Source of the DNA: Candidatus Dadabacteria bacterium
Lineage (GTDB): Bacteria > Desulfobacterota_D > UBA1144 > Nemesobacterales > JAJCZQ01
Assembly: GCA_030624695.1 (NCBI GenBank)
Contig: JAUXJP010000033.1
Span: 1-8,213 of the forward strand
Direction: 5' to 3'
Length of the DNA: 8,213 nucleotides
Shown here: positions 1-6,200 of the stretch, piece by piece
Numbering within the stretch: the stretch's first letter is position 1
Layout: each line of letters begins with the position of its first letter
Translations under genes and position numbers: made by a program
Notes under the pieces: model-generated
What the model was told of the DNA's origin: nothing
Databases searched by the model: none
Seen by the model: the letters and a program-made list of their open reading frames with translations, nothing else

Positions 1-164
1 GCAAAATCTTCAGCATCTCCCCTTTTTTCGGTCTTTTTTATCTCGAAACTTACCTTGTTTTCTTCAAGATAGTCTTTAATTTTTTCGGATTTATTCCCTT
101 CAAATCCATTCCCTGACCTTGGGTTTATTATGATAAGATAATTTCTACCCTGTATATTATTCAT
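1..164 (-). CDS. Diacylglycerol kinase-family (YegS/BmrU-like) lipid kinase, N-terminal fragment
   Basis: This gene starts at an ATG at 164-162 on the minus strand and runs off the left edge after 54 complete codons. The visible protein begins MNNIQGRNYLIIINPRSGNG. A hydrophobic strand followed by NPRSGNG (residues 14-20) is the hallmark nucleotide-binding start of the DAGK catalytic domain. Further on, T45 and GDA (49-51) match the usual second conserved patch (T...G.A..). Members of this family phosphorylate diacylglycerol, sphingosine-like or related lipids with ATP in the cytoplasm or at the inner membrane. The substrate cannot be told from the N-terminus. There is no Shine-Dalgarno sequence before the ATG. 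An ATG a few bases further upstream is followed at once by TGA, so 164 is the best start. The gene is divergent from rpsB and shares the 165-290 gap with it. The family call is fairly secure; the rest of the gene is not visible. Confidence 0.75.
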   Translation of the reverse strand, partial: MNNIQGRNYLIIINPRSGNGFEGNKSEKIKDYLEENKVSFEIKKTEKRGDAEDF

Positions 165-226
165 CACATTAGATTTTATCTGCTATATCAGTAATAGTAA
201 CTAGTCCCGAATATTAATTTTCCACC

Positions 227-255
227 TTGCTAAAGATTACATTTCATGGTATTAA
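227..255 (+). promoter_or_regulatory. Candidate sigma70-type promoter of the rpsB operon
   Basis: TTGCTA (227-232) and TATTAA (250-255) are 17 bases apart and each matches the -35/-10 consensus at four of six positions. Transcription would start near 262, giving a leader of about 29 bases that contains the rpsB ribosome-binding site. The surrounding 165-290 gap is AT-rich and must also carry the promoter of the divergent lipid kinase, for which I saw no convincing match. I saw no strong hairpin or known S2-binding leader structure. Confidence 0.35.
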
Positions 256-278
256 ACTGGGGTTTATTTTAAATTCAC

Positions 279-283
279 AGGAG
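279..283 (+). promoter_or_regulatory. Shine-Dalgarno site of rpsB
   Basis: AGGAG lies 7 bases before the ATG at 291. The strong site and good spacing fix the rpsB start, which gives about ten residues before the conserved VTMKNLLEAGVHFGH block. Confidence 0.8.
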
Positions 284-290
284 AAATTTT

Positions 291-1196
291 ATGTCTGAAC
301 AAACACAGACCGGCGAATTAGTAACTATGAAGAACCTGCTTGAAGCCGGTGTACATTTTGGCCACCAGAAAAGTCACTGGAATCCGAGAATGAAGTCCTA
401 TATTTTCGGCGCAAGAAATGGAATCCATATAATAGACCTCCAGCAAACTGTTGTATTATTTAAACGTGCAAATGATTTTATTAAAGAGATTGCAAGCAAT
501 GGTGGCGATGTATTATTCGTCGGGACTAAGAAACAGGCCCAGGGAATAATCTCAGAAGAAGCACAAAGGTGTGAAATGCCCTATATAAATTCAAGATGGC
601 TGGGCGGCACACTCACTAACTTTCACACAATTAGGTCAAGGGTAGATTATCTTCTGGAGCTTAAAAAACTTGAGGAAGATGGCCAAATGGAACTTCTGCC
701 TAAGAAAGAAGTAAAAAACCTAAGAAGGGAAATACAAAAACTTGAATACCTTATAGGCGGAATTGTAAACCTTAAAAGGCCCCCTGCAGCACTATTTATT
801 GTTGATACCAGAAAAGAAGATATTGCTGTTAAGGAAGCAAGGACACTTGGGATTCCAATTGCTGCTGTCGTAGACACAAATTGTGACCCCGAAGATGCCG
901 ACTATATAATACCGAGCAACGATGATGCTATTAGGGCTATAAAACTGTTTGTATCCAAAGTAGCGAATGCCTGTATTGAAGGTAAACATATTTATGAACA
1001 GAAACTTATGGCCGGCGAGATTCAAAAACCAATAGAAGAAGTATCGAGCATAATCGTTGAAAGAAAAGTATTTGTATTCAAAGAATTTGGTGAAGAAAAC
1101 AAAGAAGAGACTGATTCAACTTCTGTTGCAGTATCCGAAGGACCTGTAGAAAAACAGGGAGCAGAAACCAAGGAGGAACCATCAGAAGATGCCTGA
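291..1196 (+). CDS. rpsB: 30S ribosomal protein S2 with acidic C-terminal extension
   Basis: S2 is a structural protein of the small ribosomal subunit, needed for bS1 docking in many bacteria and for initiation. The protein carries the S2 hallmarks in order: LLEAGVHFGHQ (16-26), WNPRMKSYIFGARNG (30-44), HIIDLQQT (46-53), the coiled-coil insert with SRWLGGTLTNF (101-111), the second family signature beginning with the proline pair at 164-165 (ALFIVDTRKEDIAVKEA, 167-183), and VVDTNCDP (193-200). The core ends near residue 235-260. The rest of the 301 residues is a tail beyond the usual length of about 240-260, and from about 267 it is low-complexity and rich in Glu, Thr and Ser. The gene heads the rpsB-tsf-pyrH-frr cluster, has a good ribosome-binding site and overlaps tsf by 8 bases. 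S2 represses its own operon in Escherichia coli; I do not see that leader structure here. Confidence 0.97.
   Translation: MSEQTQTGELVTMKNLLEAGVHFGHQKSHWNPRMKSYIFGARNGIHIIDLQQTVVLFKRANDFIKEIASNGGDVLFVGTKKQAQGIISEEAQRCEMPYINSRWLGGTLTNFHTIRSRVDYLLELKKLEEDGQMELLPKKEVKNLRREIQKLEYLIGGIVNLKRPPAALFIVDTRKEDIAVKEARTLGIPIAAVVDTNCDPEDADYIIPSNDDAIRAIKLFVSKVANACIEGKHIYEQKLMAGEIQKPIEEVSSIIVERKVFVFKEFGEENKEETDSTSVAVSEGPVEKQGAETKEEPSEDA
1170..1176 (+). promoter_or_regulatory. Shine-Dalgarno site of tsf inside rpsB
   Basis: AAGGAGG is the best Shine-Dalgarno match in the window and lies within the last codons of rpsB, 12 bases before the tsf ATG at 1189. That spacing is somewhat long. It supports the 1189 start and, with the 8-base overlap, suggests that tsf translation is coupled to rpsB. 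Confidence 0.7.
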
Positions 1197-1794
1197 AATT
1201 ACAGCTCAAATGGTAAAAGATCTTAGGGACCGTACAGGGGCCCCTTTTCTAGACTGCAAAAATGCACTTAATGATTCTGACGGAGACATCGAAAAAGCAT
1301 TAGACCTATTAAAAATTAAAGGTGTTGCAAAAGCCTCGAAAAAGGCAAGCAGGGAAACTCCGGAAGGTTCTATTACTTCCTATATTCATGCCGGAGGGAA
1401 AATAGGTGTACTGCTTGAAATTAACTGTGAAACAGATTTTGTAGCAAGAAACGAAGAATTTCAACAGCTTTCAAGGGAAATTGCAATGCAGATTGCTGCC
1501 GCTAATCCGCAGTATGTAAATTCAGGGGATGTCCCCGAGAGTGTTGTAGAAAAAGAAAAAGAAGTAATGAAAGCCCAGGTTATTGAAGAAGGTAAAAAAC
1601 CCGAAATTGCAGATAAAATAGTTGAAGGAAAAATAAATAAATTTTTCGAGGAAATGTGCCTTCTCGAACAGGCATATATAAGGGAACCTAAAACAAAAAT
1701 TTCAGTCCTGATTCAGAATGCAATTGCTAAAATTGGTGAGAATATAGTTGTTAGAAGATTTGAAAGGTTCCAGTTAGGCGAACCGCTGGACTAA
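1189..1794 (+). CDS. tsf: Elongation factor Ts, short form
   Basis: EF-Ts is the cytoplasmic guanine-nucleotide exchange factor that releases GDP from EF-Tu. The 201-residue protein has an N-terminal UBA-like domain (about 1-50: ITAQMVKDLRDRTGAP, DCKNAL, then DIEKALDLLKIKG) followed by one dimerisation-type core with the EF-Tu-contacting motif ETDFVARN (81-88). It lacks the second half of the core and the coiled-coil found in the roughly 280-residue enterobacterial protein, so it is of the short type seen in Thermus, cyanobacteria and several other phyla. The usual GAGMMDCK-like motif reads GAPFLDCK here. The start overlaps the end of rpsB and has its ribosome-binding site inside that gene. 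Translation ends at tandem stops (TAATAA, 1792-1797), 10 bases before pyrH. Confidence 0.96.
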   Translation: MPEITAQMVKDLRDRTGAPFLDCKNALNDSDGDIEKALDLLKIKGVAKASKKASRETPEGSITSYIHAGGKIGVLLEINCETDFVARNEEFQQLSREIAMQIAAANPQYVNSGDVPESVVEKEKEVMKAQVIEEGKKPEIADKIVEGKINKFFEEMCLLEQAYIREPKTKISVLIQNAIAKIGENIVVRRFERFQLGEPLD

Positions 1795-1804
1795 TAAATA
1801 TTAT

Positions 1805-2539
1805 ATGACTTCACCCCGCAAGAAGAAACCAAAATTTAAGAGAATACTATTAAAGTTGAGCGGAGAAGCTCTTCAAGGTACAGACAACTACGGTATAAAT
1901 GCCAAAATTCTCTCAACAATTTCGAGTGAGATAAAAGAAATCCATGAACAGGGTGTGGAGGTAACAGTTGTAATAGGCGGAGGCAATATATTCAGAGGGA
2001 TTTCGGGAGCCTCCACAGGAATGGACAGGTCAACTGCTGACTATATGGGGATGCTTGCAACTGTAATCAATGCCCTTGCACTCCAGGATTCACTTGAAAG
2101 AAACGGGGTATTAACACGTGTACAAACAGCACTGGAAATAAAACAGGTCGCGGAGCCCTTTATAAAGAGAAGAGCAATCCGCCATATTGAAAAAGGCCGT
2201 GTTGTGATATTTGCTGCTGGCACAGGCAATCCCTTTTTCACCACCGATACAGCCGCAACACTTCGTGCACTTCAAATTAATGCAGAAATTATATTAAAAG
2301 CCACAAAGGTAGATGGGGTATATGACAAAGACCCCATGAAGTTTAAAGATGCAATAAAATTCGATGAACTAAGCTATATGGACATACTTAAAAAAGAGCT
2401 TAAAGTAATGGACGCTACTGCTATCTCGCTTTGCATGGAAGAAAAAATTCCTATTATTGTTTTTAATCTGTTCAAAAAGGGAAATATAAAACGTATAATT
2501 GATGGTAAAAAGATTGGTACAATTGTAAGGAGCGATTAA
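1805..2539 (+). CDS. pyrH: Uridylate (UMP) kinase
   Basis: PyrH phosphorylates UMP to UDP with ATP. It is a cytoplasmic hexamer of the amino-acid-kinase fold and is typically activated by GTP and inhibited by UTP. The 244-residue length is normal. Conserved blocks are KLSGE (17-21), VIGGGN (56-61), DYMGMLAT (79-86), GTGNPFFTTDTAA (139-151), LKATKVDGVYDKDP (164-177) and MDATAI (202-207), which together cover the phosphate-, UMP- and ATP-binding sites. The N-terminus before KLSGE is short and lysine-rich (PRKKKPKFKR). The gene begins 10 bases after the tsf stop and has no recognisable ribosome-binding site, so translation probably depends on ribosomes finishing tsf. No alternative start upstream of the conserved region looks better. 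Confidence 0.97.
   Translation: MTSPRKKKPKFKRILLKLSGEALQGTDNYGINAKILSTISSEIKEIHEQGVEVTVVIGGGNIFRGISGASTGMDRSTADYMGMLATVINALALQDSLERNGVLTRVQTALEIKQVAEPFIKRRAIRHIEKGRVVIFAAGTGNPFFTTDTAATLRALQINAEIILKATKVDGVYDKDPMKFKDAIKFDELSYMDILKKELKVMDATAISLCMEEKIPIIVFNLFKKGNIKRIIDGKKIGTIVRSD
2527..2532 (+). promoter_or_regulatory. Shine-Dalgarno site of frr inside pyrH
   Basis: AAGGAG lies in the last codons of pyrH, 9 bases before the frr ATG at 2542. It fixes the frr start and supports coupled translation across the 2-base gap. Confidence 0.7.
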
Positions 2540-2541
2540 TT

Positions 2542-3108
2542 ATGTGCGATGAAATCGATCTATACCTCGATGATGCAGAATCAAGGATGAATAAAACCAT
2601 AAGTGTGCTCAGGCAGGACTTTAACAAGGTCCGTACAGGCAGGGCTACTACTGCACTTGTGGCAGATATCGTTGTTGATTACTACGGCACTCCAACACCA
2701 TTAAACCAGATGTCAAATGTAAGCACTCCTGACCCTACAACAATTATAATTCAGCCCTGGGACGAAACTCTGCTTGGAGAAATAGAAAAAGCACTAGTTA
2801 AGTCAGATCTTGGAATTACGCCTGCCAATGATGGGAAAATAATCAGGCTGAATATACCCCCACTTAATGAGGAACGAAGAATAGAACTTGTCAAATATGT
2901 ATCCAAAATTTCAGAAGACCACAAAATTTCAATCAGGCAAATAAGGAAAGATACAAACAATCATATAAAAGATTTGGAAAAAAGTGAGCATGTCCCCGAA
3001 GATGTTGTAAAGAGAACATTATCACAGGTTCAGGTATTAACCGACAAAATGATTGAAGAAATAAATAAGGTCAATGAAAAAAAACAAAAAGAAGTATTAG
3101 AAATTTAA
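2542..3108 (+). CDS. frr: Ribosome recycling factor
   Basis: RRF acts with EF-G to split post-termination ribosomes in the cytoplasm. The 188 residues match the usual length of about 185. The family pattern is complete: helix 1 with VLRQDFNKVRTGRATTAL (22-39), the beta-rich domain II with YYGTPTPLNQ (47-56) and PDPTTIIIQPWD (63-74), then IPPLNEERR (105-113), and the long C-terminal helices with IRQIRKDTNNHIK (131-143), which holds the functionally important arginines. The gene starts 2 bases after the pyrH stop with its ribosome-binding site inside pyrH, so it belongs to the same transcript. In many bacteria uppS, cdsA and dxr follow frr. Here an unrelated small membrane protein follows instead. 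Confidence 0.97.
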   Translation: MCDEIDLYLDDAESRMNKTISVLRQDFNKVRTGRATTALVADIVVDYYGTPTPLNQMSNVSTPDPTTIIIQPWDETLLGEIEKALVKSDLGITPANDGKIIRLNIPPLNEERRIELVKYVSKISEDHKISIRQIRKDTNNHIKDLEKSEHVPEDVVKRTLSQVQVLTDKMIEEINKVNEKKQKEVLEI

Positions 3109-3110
3109 GT

Positions 3111-3116
3111 TATAAT
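3111..3116 (+). promoter_or_regulatory. Isolated perfect -10 hexamer before the small membrane protein gene
   Basis: TATAAT sits 3 bases after the frr stop and 34 bases before the next start codon. No -35 match is found 15-19 bases upstream, where the sequence is A-rich frr coding DNA, and there is no extended -10 TG. It could be an internal promoter for the 3151 gene, or chance in AT-rich DNA. Confidence 0.25.
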
Positions 3117-3150
3117 TCTAATATATAAAATACCCCGGAAAGGAAAAATA

Positions 3151-3402
3151 ATGAAATCATCTATATCCGGCCTTACTTCTTATTTGTTTATGGCTTCTTT
3201 AGTTGCTCTGGCAATTTCCACATTTGCATTGATTGTTATAGTTTCAAGACATTTCTTTGTGACTATATCCAACAACGAAATTGAGATGGGTTACAGGTTT
3301 CTTACAATATTTATAATTTCGGCAATTATTGCACCAATCACTCTATACGTTAATTTAAAATTTGACAGAATTGAGAAACTAAAAGATGAGGAAAGCTTCT
3401 AG
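3151..3402 (+). CDS. Unrecognised 83-residue protein with two membrane helices
   Basis: I do not recognise a family. The protein has two clear hydrophobic stretches, about residues 10-31 (YLFMASLVALAISTFALIVI) and 49-67 (RFLTIFIISAIIAPITLYV), joined by a short mixed loop with R33, H34, E43 and E45. It ends in a charged tail (KFDRIEKLKDEESF, 70-83). A lysine at position 2 and a basic C-terminal flank suggest that both ends are cytoplasmic, giving a helical hairpin in the inner membrane. No cysteine pairs or catalytic motifs are visible. The ATG is preceded by a good ribosome-binding site (GGAAAGGA, 3137-3144), which supports a real gene. It lies 42 bases after frr and 46 bases before the histidine kinase, on the same strand. 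It could be cotranscribed with frr or use the -10-like element at 3111-3116. A role beside the kinase is possible but unproven. Confidence 0.7.
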   Translation: MKSSISGLTSYLFMASLVALAISTFALIVIVSRHFFVTISNNEIEMGYRFLTIFIISAIIAPITLYVNLKFDRIEKLKDEESF

Positions 3403-3414
3403 AGATCTATCTAC

Positions 3415-3442
3415 TTCTAAATTCACCACTTTTTAGTTTAAT
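3415..3442 (+). promoter_or_regulatory. Possible promoter for a leaderless histidine kinase transcript
   Basis: TTTAAT (3437-3442) matches the -10 consensus at five of six positions and ends 6 bases before the kinase ATG at 3449. A start site at the normal distance would therefore fall on or next to the start codon. TTCTAA (3415-3420), 16 bases upstream, is only a weak -35 match (three of six). The absence of any ribosome-binding site before this ATG is consistent with a leaderless message, but the region is AT-rich and chance is a real alternative. Confidence 0.25.
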
Positions 3443-3448
3443 TCTTAA

Positions 3449-6193
3449 ATGAAAATTCTTTCCTTAAACCGAGAACCTTCTCTTATAATATGTGTAAATA
3501 ACATTAAGCTTCAGGAAACAGTTATTAACCTTGTTGAATCAACCAACTTTTCTTCTGTATACCTCTCCACTTATGCAGAACTTTTAGCTGAGATACAATC
3601 AAAAAATTCTATGTCTGTAATTATAGAATTTACTAACAGTAATGATGATAATTTATATTTTTTAAACCATATAAAAAAGAATTTTCCACATATTGATATC
3701 ATTGTTGTTTATAGTTTTAATGCTTCTGGTACTAATACAAAGGAATTCAGGTTAAAAACCCTTGAACACGGTGCAACAGACTGCATAAAATATCCGGACG
3801 AAATAAAATTCCTGGAAATTCGCATTAACAACTCATATTCAAAGCAGTTTTCAATACTTGAACTTAATACTAAGCTTGAATTCCGGAACACTATTAATAA
3901 AGCAGTCAATTCTATTATTGAAGATCTTTATGGGAAAACCTTTTTTAAACGTTTGTTAAAACAGTCTATTAATATAACAAAGAGTGATTTCGGGTCCCTT
4001 GTTATACTTGAAGATAAGAAACCTGCATATACTTTTGCATGGGACGGGAATGACTTGGTTGAAGATGACACCCCTGAATTAGAAATTTCAACAGAACTTT
4101 ATAATCTTCAGCTCAAGGATTACTATATATTATTGGAAGATGAAGAGCTTCTAAACCATTCAACCCTTCCATTGATATTCAAACAGTTTACTCTCAGTTC
4201 TTATCTCTATTTTCCAATTTACAATAGGAATAAGGAAATAATTGGTTTTCTGGAACTTTATAATACCAGTAGCAAATTCGATGAGAACCTACATACAACA
4301 CTTATTAAAATTATTCTAGAATCCCTTCCCTTTGAAAAAATATCCTGGGAAGAAACCCCGGTGGAAATGTCTGAAGGAGAGATCAGTTCTGAGGAGAGTT
4401 ACCTTTCAATAGTGGATAACACGCCGCTTCCCATAATGATTGTTAAAAACGATCTTATTTCTTTTGTTAACAAAGCTGCATACGGTATTTTAGGTTACGA
4501 AAAAAGAGAACTTATCAATACCGAATTTTCATCAATCAGTCCAAGCCCCTTAAAAAGAAGTTACTTAAATGAAGATGATTTTGACCCGAATACAATAGAA
4601 TTAATAAAACTTGACCTGCTGAAGAAGAATGGAGACAGCATCGCACTTGAAGGTGATATGAGTATTATCACTTATATGAACAGTAGTGCTGTTCTTCTGA
4701 TTTGCAAAGAACCTCAAAATCAGCAAAAAGAGGTAAGCAAGTCATCGGGATCCAGTGAAGCACTCAGGCTGGCAGCAGCAGTAAAAAGTTTGAAGTCAGC
4801 TGTAACAATTACAGATATGGAAAAAAATATTGTATATGTAAACCCCGCACATAAGAACATATTCGGTTATGACTCCAAGGATCTTATTGGAAACCCAGGC
4901 AGCATCCTAATTTCAATTAATGATCCCTCCGGAATAAGCGATAAAATATATGATGCAATTGTTGCCGTTGGATGGGAAGGAGAAAGAATAAGTATCAGGA
5001 AAAACGGAGAAGTATTCCCTTCATATGAAAAAATTTCCCTTGTTAAAGACCAGGACGGTAATCCCCTGGGTATTGTTTCAATAATAGACGAAATCACGGA
5101 AAGAAAAAAGCTGGAACAGTCACTAAAAGAATCCGAGGAACGTTACAGAACACTTGTTGAAACAGCATCTACTGCCATTATTGCCCTTGATGAGAAAGGC
5201 AAGATTATTCTTTATAATCCATCCGCTGAAAAGATATTCTTATACAGCAAACCTGAGTTAGCGGATAAAACCATGCTTTCATTGATAGATGAAATTAATG
5301 GAGATTTATCCTTTCTCGACAACCTCATTGGTACAACTGCCGAACTCTCGGGGATTAACAAGAATGGGGATAAATTTCCGATTGAAATAACCTTATCAAA
5401 ATGCATAATTGAAGGGAAGAATATATATACTGCCATAATTCTTGATATAACTGAAAGAAAGAATCTGCAGAACCAGCTTATACAGTCTGCAAAACTAGCT
5501 GCAATAGGTGAGCTGATTTCGGGTGTAACTCATGAAGTTAAAAACCCGATTGCGGTTGTAATGGGATATTCAGAGATGCTGCTTGGAGAAACCAACATCG
5601 ATGAAGAAACTAAAAAGGTAATTAAAATAATTTTAAGTGAATCCGAAAGAGCGGGAAAAGTTTTACAAAATATGCTTTCGTTTGCCAGGCAGAATACACC
5701 TAACAAAGAGCCGGTCATACTTAATAATATTATTGACATGACACTCGAACTTGCAGATTTCGATCTAAGAAAGAACACTATCAAGGTTATAAAAAAGTTT
5801 GATGCCAGCCTTCCATATATCCTCGGAGAATCAAATCAGCTTAAGCAGGTTTTTCTAAATCTATTAATTAATGCCCAGCAGGCTATTGCTGATAACGGTT
5901 CAGAAGGCACAATAACAATAGAGACAAGTAAAGAGAGTGCCGGTGAACCAAATAGTGGTAACGGCTTCGTGAGAGTGACGCTGAGTGATGACGGGCGGGG
6001 AATACCAAAAAAGATCCTGGACAAAATTTTTGACCCATTCTTTACTACCAAACCTGAAGGTGTCGGAACAGGCCTTGGGCTTTCAGTATCCCTTGGTATT
6101 ATTAAAGACCACAATGGCAACATAGAAGTAAAAAGTGTTGAAAATGAGGGTACCAGTTTTAATATCCAGTTTCCCTGCCATCAAATTAATTGA
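3449..6193 (+). CDS. Cytoplasmic multi-domain sensor histidine kinase (pseudo-receiver, GAF, three PAS, HisKA, HATPase)
   Basis: This is a 914-residue signal-transducing histidine kinase without membrane segments, so it probably senses a cytoplasmic cue. Domains in order: a receiver-like fold (about 10-130, with GATDCIKYP at 108-116); GAF (about 155-292, with FPIYNRNKEIIGFLEL at 255-270); PAS1 (about 316-420); PAS2 (about 438-552, YVNPAHKNIFGY ... ITERK); PAS3 (about 563-671, LYNPSAEKIFLY ... ITERK); HisKA with H-box HEVKNP (His695 the expected phosphorylation site); and HATPase with N-box NLLINAQQAI (804-813), G1 DDGRGIP (847-853), F-box FDPFFTTK (861-868) and G2 GTGLGLSV (873-880). The catalytic core looks intact and NtrB/ZraS-like. 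The receiver-like domain appears inactive: N17-N18 replace the acidic pair and E60 replaces the phospho-acceptor Asp. The ATG is preceded directly by an in-frame TAA and no ribosome-binding site, so no longer N-terminus exists. No partner response regulator is in the window. Ligands and target are unknown. Confidence 0.93.
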   Translation: MKILSLNREPSLIICVNNIKLQETVINLVESTNFSSVYLSTYAELLAEIQSKNSMSVIIEFTNSNDDNLYFLNHIKKNFPHIDIIVVYSFNASGTNTKEFRLKTLEHGATDCIKYPDEIKFLEIRINNSYSKQFSILELNTKLEFRNTINKAVNSIIEDLYGKTFFKRLLKQSINITKSDFGSLVILEDKKPAYTFAWDGNDLVEDDTPELEISTELYNLQLKDYYILLEDEELLNHSTLPLIFKQFTLSSYLYFPIYNRNKEIIGFLELYNTSSKFDENLHTTLIKIILESLPFEKISWEETPVEMSEGEISSEESYLSIVDNTPLPIMIVKNDLISFVNKAAYGILGYEKRELINTEFSSISPSPLKRSYLNEDDFDPNTIELIKLDLLKKNGDSIALEGDMSIITYMNSSAVLLICKEPQNQQKEVSKSSGSSEALRLAAAVKSLKSAVTITDMEKNIVYVNPAHKNIFGYDSKDLIGNPGSILISINDPSGISDKIYDAIVAVGWEGERISIRKNGEVFPSYEKISLVKDQDGNPLGIVSIIDEITERKKLEQSLKESEERYRTLVETASTAIIALDEKGKIILYNPSAEKIFLYSKPELADKTMLSLIDEINGDLSFLDNLIGTTAELSGINKNGDKFPIEITLSKCIIEGKNIYTAIILDITERKNLQNQLIQSAKLAAIGELISGVTHEVKNPIAVVMGYSEMLLGETNIDEETKKVIKIILSESERAGKVLQNMLSFARQNTPNKEPVILNNIIDMTLELADFDLRKNTIKVIKKFDASLPYILGESNQLKQVFLNLLINAQQAIADNGSEGTITIETSKESAGEPNSGNGFVRVTLSDDGRGIPKKILDKIFDPFFTTKPEGVGTGLGLSVSLGIIKDHNGNIEVKSVENEGTSFNIQFPCHQIN

Positions 6194-6200
6194 ACTAATA

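Noticed and set aside
251..270. Small hairpin AAAC-TGGG-GTTT followed by a T-rich stretch, possibly a terminator or S2 leader element
   Set aside because: The stem has only four base pairs. It is too weak for a terminator, and no known S2-binding structure is recognisable.
792..1025. 77-codon open frame on the minus strand inside rpsB
   Set aside because: It is antisense to a conserved part of S2 and has no ribosome-binding site or recognisable domain.
5836..6123. 95-codon open frame on the minus strand
   Set aside because: It is a shadow of the kinase ATPase domain, whose conserved N, G1, F and G2 boxes are on the plus strand.
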